A DNA stretch of 6,081 bases from JACCTH01 sp035253825 (lineage in GTDB: Bacteria > Actinomycetota > Acidimicrobiia > Spongiisociales > ZC4RG35). Where the stretch lies: positions 1 to 6,081 of the forward strand of contig DATFBM010000011.1 of the NCBI GenBank assembly GCA_035253825.1, written 5' to 3'. This document shows, piece after piece, positions 5,727 through 6,081 of the stretch; position 1 is the stretch's first letter; each line of letters starts with the position of its first letter. The translations under genes and the position numbers were made by a program. The notes below the pieces were generated by a model. That model had not been told where the DNA came from, searched no databases, and was given only the letters and a program-made list of their open reading frames with translations.

Positions 5727-5727
5727 C

Positions 5728-6081
5728 CTACATGCGGAAGACGCCGAACTCTGCCGATCCTTGCACCGGTGCCGAGTGGCTGGCCGAGAGGGCGATCCCG
5801 AACACATCCCGGGTCTGACGCGGATCGATGAGGCCGTCGTCGCGGATGCGGGCGGTGGAGAAAAACGCCTGCTCTTCGTGCCCGATCTGGGTTTCGATCA
5901 ACGCCCGTCGCTGTAGGTCGGCATCCTCGTCGAAGGGGCGGCCTTGGTCGAGAGCCGCTTGTCGGGCGATGATCGACATCACCCCTGCCAGCTGCTTGGG
6001 ACCCATCACCGCCACCTTGTGATTAGGCCAGCCGAAGACAAATCGGGGGTTGTAGGAACGCCCCGACATGCCGTAGTTGCC
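5728..6081 (-). CDS. Acyl-CoA carboxylase carboxyltransferase (beta) subunit, C-terminal 117 residues (partial)
   Basis: The frame is open from the window edge to TAG at 5730-5728. The visible part begins GNYGMSGRSYNPRFVFGWPNHKVAVMG, which matches the CoA/biotin-site region of the crotonase-fold carboxyltransferase (GAGNYGM.GRAY.PRF...WPN....VMG). It continues through a helical segment rich in acidic residues to DGLIDPRQTRDVFGIALSASHSA, the usual C-terminal signature, with no premature stop. The GNYGM.GR.Y form is closer to methylcrotonyl-CoA and related carboxylases than to the propionyl type. It would take the carboxyl group from the biotin on the alpha subunit and pass it to an acyl-CoA. 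Its partner is probably the alpha gene on the same strand 2.1 kb downstream, separated by the four-helix cassette, the redoxin and the opposing acetyltransferase. The N-terminal domain lies outside the window, so the exact substrate type is open. Confidence 0.9.
   Translation of the reverse strand, partial: GNYGMSGRSYNPRFVFGWPNHKVAVMGPKQLAGVMSIIARQAALDQGRPFDEDADLQRRALIETQIGHEEQAFFSTARIRDDGLIDPRQTRDVFGIALSASHSAPVQGSAEFGVFRM

Larger units (their letters stand above)
5210..5727 (-). mobile_element. Putative inserted cassette: four-helix-bundle gene between inverted heptamer arrays
   Basis: The roughly 518-bp segment fills nearly all the space between the carboxylase beta stop and the redoxin start. 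Its ends are two 49-bp arrays of seven heptamers (5212-5260 and 5678-5726) in inverted orientation. Both fit AGAYRRR when read inward. The outermost 18 bases of the arms match the single pattern AGACARRAGACRRAAGAT. The only gene inside belongs to the S23 intervening-sequence protein family, which has a known patchy, insertion-like distribution. Local GC falls to about 50% in 5341-5400, lower than the surrounding genes. The 4-mer CTAC occurs at both outer borders (5206-5209 and 5728-5731), a possible but statistically weak target duplication. No transposase or reverse transcriptase is present, so if mobile it would depend on other factors. Two independent simple-repeat expansions are the alternative. 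Confidence 0.5.

Noticed and set aside
5210..5727. Diversity-generating retroelement, because the four-helix protein is related to Avd
   Set aside because: No reverse transcriptase, template repeat or variable repeat is present in the window.
5517..5807. Minus-strand frame spanning the beta gene end and the right array
   Set aside because: Upstream part is an out-of-frame reading of the carboxyltransferase. Only the stretch from the array to KDL is of interest, and that is reported separately.

Overview
The window looks like chromosomal DNA of a GC-rich bacterium, most likely an actinobacterium (possibly Acidimicrobiia-like). The reasons are the GC-rich coding sequence, several GTG starts, starts preceded by a TANNNT box rather than a Shine-Dalgarno site, and the start of a gene resembling the mycothiol-type metal-binding family TIGR03084. 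The taxonomic call is an inference; there is no rRNA or marker gene here.

Layout. Positions 1-943 (minus strand) hold an NADP-type beta-hydroxyacid dehydrogenase, overlapped at its end by the first 26 codons of a gene that leaves the window. A divergent plus-strand gene (982-1638) encodes a single-pass membrane protein with a DUF4230 domain. It ends tail to tail, overlapping by 4 bp, with a biotin carboxylase/biotin-carrier (alpha) subunit of an acyl-CoA carboxylase (1635-3611, minus). Divergent from that is an arylamine N-acetyltransferase (3735-4625, plus), whose end overlaps by 14 bp a thioredoxin-like redoxin (4612-5187, minus). At the right edge (5728-6081, minus) is the C-terminal part of a carboxyltransferase (beta) subunit, the probable partner of the alpha subunit 2.1 kb away. 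The carboxylase pair and the hydroxyacid dehydrogenase suit degradation of branched-chain amino acids or related acyl-CoAs.

The unusual part is 5210-5727, which fills the whole gap between the carboxylase beta gene and the redoxin gene. It contains a gene for a small four-helix-bundle protein (S23 / 23S rRNA intervening-sequence protein family, related to Avd). On each side lies a 49-bp array of seven heptamers. Read inward from either end, both arrays fit one degenerate unit, AGAYRRR, so they behave as terminal inverted repeats in register. In the first six units all 18 differences between the arms are transitions, and 14 of them keep G:U pairing in RNA made in the sense of the gene but not in the opposite strand. 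The region therefore looks like an inserted cassette whose sense RNA can close into a long stem around the four-helix ORF, much as rRNA intervening sequences do. The ORF has no canonical start that covers its conserved N-terminus: either one base is inserted near 5633, or translation starts in an unusual way.
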